64,000 nucleotides of DNA from Chitinophaga sp. Cy-1792 (GTDB lineage Bacteria; Bacteroidota; Bacteroidia; Chitinophagales; Chitinophagaceae): the NCBI RefSeq assembly GCF_011752935.1, contig NZ_VWWO01000001.1, forward strand, positions 1 through 64,000, read 5' to 3'. Position 1 is the stretch's first letter. Each line of letters opens with the position of its first letter. Position numbers and translations under genes: made by a program. Shown here in pieces: positions 63,034 through 64,000 of this stretch. The notes below the pieces were generated by a model that worked only from the letters and a program-made list of their open reading frames with translations, made no database searches and was not told where the DNA came from.

Positions 63034-64000
63034 ATGAAAGAGAACCGAATCAGAATTTTATACATCGATGATGAGATCCATAACCTGAACGCTTTTAAGG
63101 CTGCTTTCCGAAGAAGTTATGAGATCTATACGGCTACGTCTGCCCAGGAAGGCAAGCTGCTGTTGAAGGAGATAATGGTGCATATCATTATCGCCGATCA
63201 GAAGATGCCCGTATCTACAGGGGTAGAGTTTTTTAATGAGATAAAGGACGTATTGCCCGACCCGATGCGTATCCTGCTTACAGGGTATACAGATGTCGAT
63301 GATATCATCGATGCGATCAACAAAGGACATATCTTCTCCTACATAAAAAAACCATGGGATGAGCATGAGCTGCATCGCACGATCAACAATGCCTATGAGA
63401 TCTATGCTACCAGAAGGCAGTTGAAAGAAAAGATAGCAGAACTGGAAAAAACGAATGATGAACTGAACAGGTTTATCTATTCCACTTCCCATGACCTCCG
63501 TTCTCCGCTGATGTCTGTACTGGGTATTATTAATCTTTCCAGACTGGATAACAGTGTGACCGATCCTAACGGATACCTGAACATGGTAGAAACCTGTGTA
63601 TTGAAACTCGATGGTTTTATCCAGAAAATAATCGAATATTACAGGAATTCACGGCTGGAAGTAGAGCATGAAAAGATAGAATTTACTAACCTGCTCAGCG
63701 ACTGTATCACTGTTTTTCAACCGCAGAACACGGATATACGTTTTCAGACGCAGGTGGAGCAGCATATGGATTTCCGGGGAGATACCTTCCGTATCAGCGT
63801 TATACTGAACAATCTGATTTCCAATGCTGTTAAATACCAAAAACCAGATGAGGCCAATCCGATGGTACATCTTTCTGTAAAGGTAGAACCACACAAAGCT
63901 ACCATCTGGATAAGGGATAATGGCATAGGCATCTTGAGCGAGCATTTGAATAATATCTTCAAAATGTTCTTCCGGTCGAAGAATAACAACAAGCCTGGTA
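63034..64000 (+). CDS. Receiver-histidine kinase hybrid, cut by the window end
   Basis: Partial: 322 codons are in the window and the frame stays open. A receiver domain (about 6-125) has ILYIDDEIHNLNAFKA, phosphoacceptor Asp55 (IIADQKMP), LLTGYTD and the Lys in IKKPW. A short coiled coil leads to a HisKA domain with His153 in STSHDLRSPLMSVLG, then an ATPase domain with NLISNAVKYQKP and DNGIG. It follows the 7TM kinase by 22 bases, suggesting a phosphorelay. The receiver is close to the stand-alone protein at 9133. Confidence 0.92.
   Translation, partial: MKENRIRILYIDDEIHNLNAFKAAFRRSYEIYTATSAQEGKLLLKEIMVHIIIADQKMPVSTGVEFFNEIKDVLPDPMRILLTGYTDVDDIIDAINKGHIFSYIKKPWDEHELHRTINNAYEIYATRRQLKEKIAELEKTNDELNRFIYSTSHDLRSPLMSVLGIINLSRLDNSVTDPNGYLNMVETCVLKLDGFIQKIIEYYRNSRLEVEHEKIEFTNLLSDCITVFQPQNTDIRFQTQVEQHMDFRGDTFRISVILNNLISNAVKYQKPDEANPMVHLSVKVEPHKATIWIRDNGIGILSEHLNNIFKMFFRSKNNNKPG

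Overview
The window looks like chromosomal DNA of a Bacteroidota bacterium, most likely Chitinophagaceae (Chitinophaga-like). This rests on a short primary sigma factor without region 1.1, many upstream elements of the Bacteroidota form TTTG-N19-TAnnTTTG, almost no Shine-Dalgarno sequences, and family content (DUF4476, LytS-type kinase with a two-component propeller, 7TMR-DISM kinase, TPM/LemA operon, HD-PycTM beside ppk1). No insertion sequence, prophage, integrase or CRISPR array was seen; most genes are housekeeping or envelope genes with similar base composition.

Layout. 1-417: leader of an rRNA operon transcribed leftward off the window, with tandem promoters and a boxA-like element. 0.5-9.6 kb: truA, a DUF4476 protein, an M1 aminopeptidase, a leftward lemA / TPM / TPM / DUF1835 operon, and a stand-alone response regulator. 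9.9-15.7 kb: M20 peptidase, S4 protein, lysA, and a large GAF protein of unknown role. 15.6-26 kb: a phosphate-flavoured block. A phosphatase-beta-barrel fusion and an SdiA-regulated lipoprotein read leftward. Rightward, an HD-PycTM membrane protein leads a run of ppk1, a thioredoxin-like protein, a DUF4442 protein and a beta-CASP nuclease. 26-35.6 kb: DoxX, a divergent HxlR/SDR pair sharing a palindromic operator, a three-gene RND efflux operon and an MFS transporter. 35.7-40 kb: two near-identical tRNA-Glu genes in inverted orientation around an SRPBCC gene and a hybrid sensor kinase. 40-47 kb: gapA, pgk, a cation/proton antiporter, a lytic transglycosylase, gatA, tatA. 47.5-52.5 kb: rpsP-rimM-trmD, rplS, ffh and the primary sigma factor. 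52.7-58.5 kb: a START-like protein, an unknown protein, LptF/G permease, PAP2 phosphatase, ArnT-like glycosyltransferase, exported superoxide dismutase. 58.7-64 kb: a tight operon of an acyltransferase-like protein (GNAT/LuxI-like), a ThiF/E1-like adenylyltransferase without an obvious catalytic cysteine, a 7TM sensor histidine kinase and a receiver-kinase hybrid cut by the window end. A possible 54-residue peptide ORF lies just upstream.

The two stretches most likely to hold something undescribed are the 58.7-64 kb cluster, which reads like a small-molecule or peptide modification pair wired to its own membrane sensor, and the HD-PycTM/ppk1 run, in which a Pycsar-type membrane effector domain is fused to an HD phosphohydrolase and placed beside polyphosphate kinase. 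Two structural signals also stand out: a family of GTCTCTAC/GTAGAGAC hairpins at gene ends between 26 and 44 kb, and a GC-rich pair of overlapping, mutually exclusive hairpins between the sigma factor gene and ffh.
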